This document shows, piece after piece, positions 62,592 to 64,000 of a DNA stretch of 64,000 nucleotides. Below the pieces are notes generated by a model that did no database searches, had not been told where the DNA came from, and saw only the letters and a program-made list of their open reading frames with translations. Location of the stretch: assembly GCA_937958995.1 (NCBI GenBank), contig CALGAP010000008.1:1-64000 (forward strand). Reading direction: 5' to 3'. The stretch is from an uncultured Chitinophagaceae bacterium. GTDB lineage: Bacteria; Bacteroidota; Bacteroidia; Chitinophagales; Chitinophagaceae. Every line of letters begins with the position of its first letter. Position 1 is the stretch's first letter. Made by a program: the position numbers and the translations under genes.

Positions 62592-64000
62592 ATGGAGATT
62601 GTCCCCGGTCCCCTATTGACACAGATCAACTCGCCCGGCGACCTCAAGAAGTTGAGCAGGGAACAACTGGTACAGGTTTGCCAGGAACTGAGACAGTATA
62701 TCATTGACGTCGTGAGTATTCATGGCGGTCATTTCGGCGCCAGCCTGGGCGTGGTAGAACTGACCGTGGCGCTTCATTACGTGTATAATACCCCTTACGA
62801 TCAGCTGGTTTGGGACGTAGGTCACCAGGCTTACGGACATAAAATACTTACCGGCCGCAGAGACAGTTTTGTAACCAACCGCAAATACCACGGGCTGAGC
62901 GGCTTCCCCAAACGCAGTGAAAGTGAATACGATACTTTCGGCGTGGGCCATTCATCCACTTCCATATCAGCTGCATTGGGTATGGCCATTGCCGCCAAAT
63001 ATCATCACGAAAACCGTAAGGCCGTTGCCGTAATCGGTGATGGCGCTATGACAGCGGGTCTCGCCTTCGAAGGCATGAACCATGCCGGCGTAGCCGATGC
63101 TGACCTGCTGATTATCCTGAACGACAACTGCATGAGCATCGACCCCAATGTGGGCGCGCTGAAAGAATACCTGACCGATATTTCCACATCGCATACCTAC
63201 AACAAGTTCAAAGACGATGTGTGGAAAGCGCTGGGCAAACTGCCGATCGGTAAAAACTTCACGCGCGAAATGGCCAGCAAGCTCGAGCACAGCATCAAAG
63301 GTTTCCTGAACAAACACAGCAACCTGTTCGAAGCGCTGAAGATCCGTTACTTCGGTCCTATTGACGGACACAATATTTCGAAACTGGTTGACACCCTCAA
63401 CGACCTGCGGAATATTCCCGGTCCCAAACTGCTCCATGTTGTTACGGTAAAAGGGAAAGGATATTCCCTCGCCGAAAAAGATCAGACCGTTTGGCATGCG
63501 CCCGGACTGTTCGATAAGATCACCGGTGAAATATATACGAAAAGATATGAAACGCCGCAACCGCCCAAATACCAGGACGTGTTCGGTCATACCATCATTG
63601 AACTGGCGGAACAAAACGATAAGGTATTTGGCATCACACCGGCCATGCCTTCCGGCTCCTCGCTGAAGTTTATGATGGATAAAATGCCCGACCGTGCGCT
63701 GGATGTAGGCATTTGCGAGCAACACGCTGTAACGCTCAGCGCCGGTATGGCTACGCAAGGTTTGAAGGTGTTCTGCAATATTTACTCATCGTTTATGCAG
63801 CGCGCCTACGACCAGGTAATACATGATGTGGCCATCCAGAAACTGCCGGTTATTTTCTGCCTCGACAGGGCAGGGCTGGTAGGCGAAGACGGACCCACTC
63901 ATCACGGCGCTTACGATATTCCCTATATGCGTTGCATACCCAATATGGTGGTATGCGCGCCAATGAATGAAAGCGAATTGCGCAATATGATGTACACCGC
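62592..64000 (+). CDS. dxs: 1-deoxy-D-xylulose-5-phosphate synthase, 3' end beyond the window
   Basis: First step of the MEP isoprenoid pathway, joining pyruvate and glyceraldehyde 3-phosphate with thiamine diphosphate. About 469 codons are present and the frame is open to the window edge, so the end is cut. Seen: VSIHGGHFGASLGVVELTVAL at the start, DVGHQAYGHKILTGR, the ThDP motif GDGAMTAG followed by NDNCMSI, SPIDGHN-like GPIDGHNISKL, and later FDVGICEQHAVTLSAGMA-like DVGICEQHAVTLSAGMA. ATG at 62592. MEP use agrees with the prenyl substrate demanded by the GGGP synthase. Confidence 0.95.
   Translation, partial: MEIVPGPLLTQINSPGDLKKLSREQLVQVCQELRQYIIDVVSIHGGHFGASLGVVELTVALHYVYNTPYDQLVWDVGHQAYGHKILTGRRDSFVTNRKYHGLSGFPKRSESEYDTFGVGHSSTSISAALGMAIAAKYHHENRKAVAVIGDGAMTAGLAFEGMNHAGVADADLLIILNDNCMSIDPNVGALKEYLTDISTSHTYNKFKDDVWKALGKLPIGKNFTREMASKLEHSIKGFLNKHSNLFEALKIRYFGPIDGHNISKLVDTLNDLRNIPGPKLLHVVTVKGKGYSLAEKDQTVWHAPGLFDKITGEIYTKRYETPQPPKYQDVFGHTIIELAEQNDKVFGITPAMPSGSSLKFMMDKMPDRALDVGICEQHAVTLSAGMATQGLKVFCNIYSSFMQRAYDQVIHDVAIQKLPVIFCLDRAGLVGEDGPTHHGAYDIPYMRCIPNMVVCAPMNESELRNMMYT

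Overview
The window looks like chromosomal DNA from a Bacteroidota bacterium, probably of the Chitinophagaceae (class Chitinophagia). This is inferred from gene content and signals, not from a marker gene. The content includes GldB, BatA/BatD-like proteins, DUF5686, DUF2490, DUF4399 and YcxB-like proteins, a GGGP synthase, LytTR and HisKA_3 two-component systems, and the transcarbamylase-type arginine cluster. Exact matches to the phylum's -7 promoter element (TANNTTTG) lie just upstream of many start codons. I see no rRNA, tRNA, CRISPR array, phage or insertion sequence. It reads as ordinary core chromosome, so the interest is in the regulatory RNA, some degenerate proteins and a few unusual gene pairs.

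Layout. 1-10 kb holds housekeeping genes: fabF and acpP (with a long hairpin repeat between them), a GNAT enzyme, mfd, a flavin reductase, glyS, a MazG-type hydrolase, dtd and an ArfB-type ribosome rescue factor. 10-22 kb holds an MbnP/MbnH-type pair (copper-protein and diheme peroxidase families), a flippase, a metallo-hydrolase, a 1158-residue propeller/barrel outer-membrane protein, a regulator with its membrane protein, and a DUF5686 protein. 22-35 kb holds a DUF4399 lipoprotein, a RidA protein, a class III aminotransferase, a gamma carbonic anhydrase, a short Bat operon (moxR, DUF58, BatD-like, batA) running into rsgA, two tandem lipoproteins, and nadE divergent from gldB. 35-46 kb holds a SGNH hydrolase, a histidine kinase/response regulator pair, a class II ribonucleotide reductase, a DUF2490 protein, GGGP synthase and a lipoprotein hydrolase. 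46.8-55.5 kb is a complete arginine cluster: GNAT, argG, argC, argD, argF', argB, argE, argH. The end holds a very large sensor protein with a degenerate kinase core, a probable small RNA, an HTH protein, an M28 peptidase, a LytS/LytTR pair and the start of dxs, which runs off the window.

The strongest undescribed signal is in the roughly 300-base leader before the arginine cluster. An untracked 44-codon ORF (46890-47024) encodes a peptide with seven arginines, six of them in the last fifteen residues. A short hairpin followed by seven T residues lies inside it. This is what an arginine-sensing attenuator could look like. The cluster itself carries a transcarbamylase whose substrate-deciding residue is Val90, rather than the Pro or Glu of the characterised succinyl- and acetylornithine enzymes. 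Its first gene is an uncharacterised GNAT protein with a four-cysteine cluster. Two intergenic regions (22146-22255 and 58673-58855, both minus strand) have a promoter element, internal hairpins and a T-tract terminator but no credible ORF, and are proposed as small RNAs.
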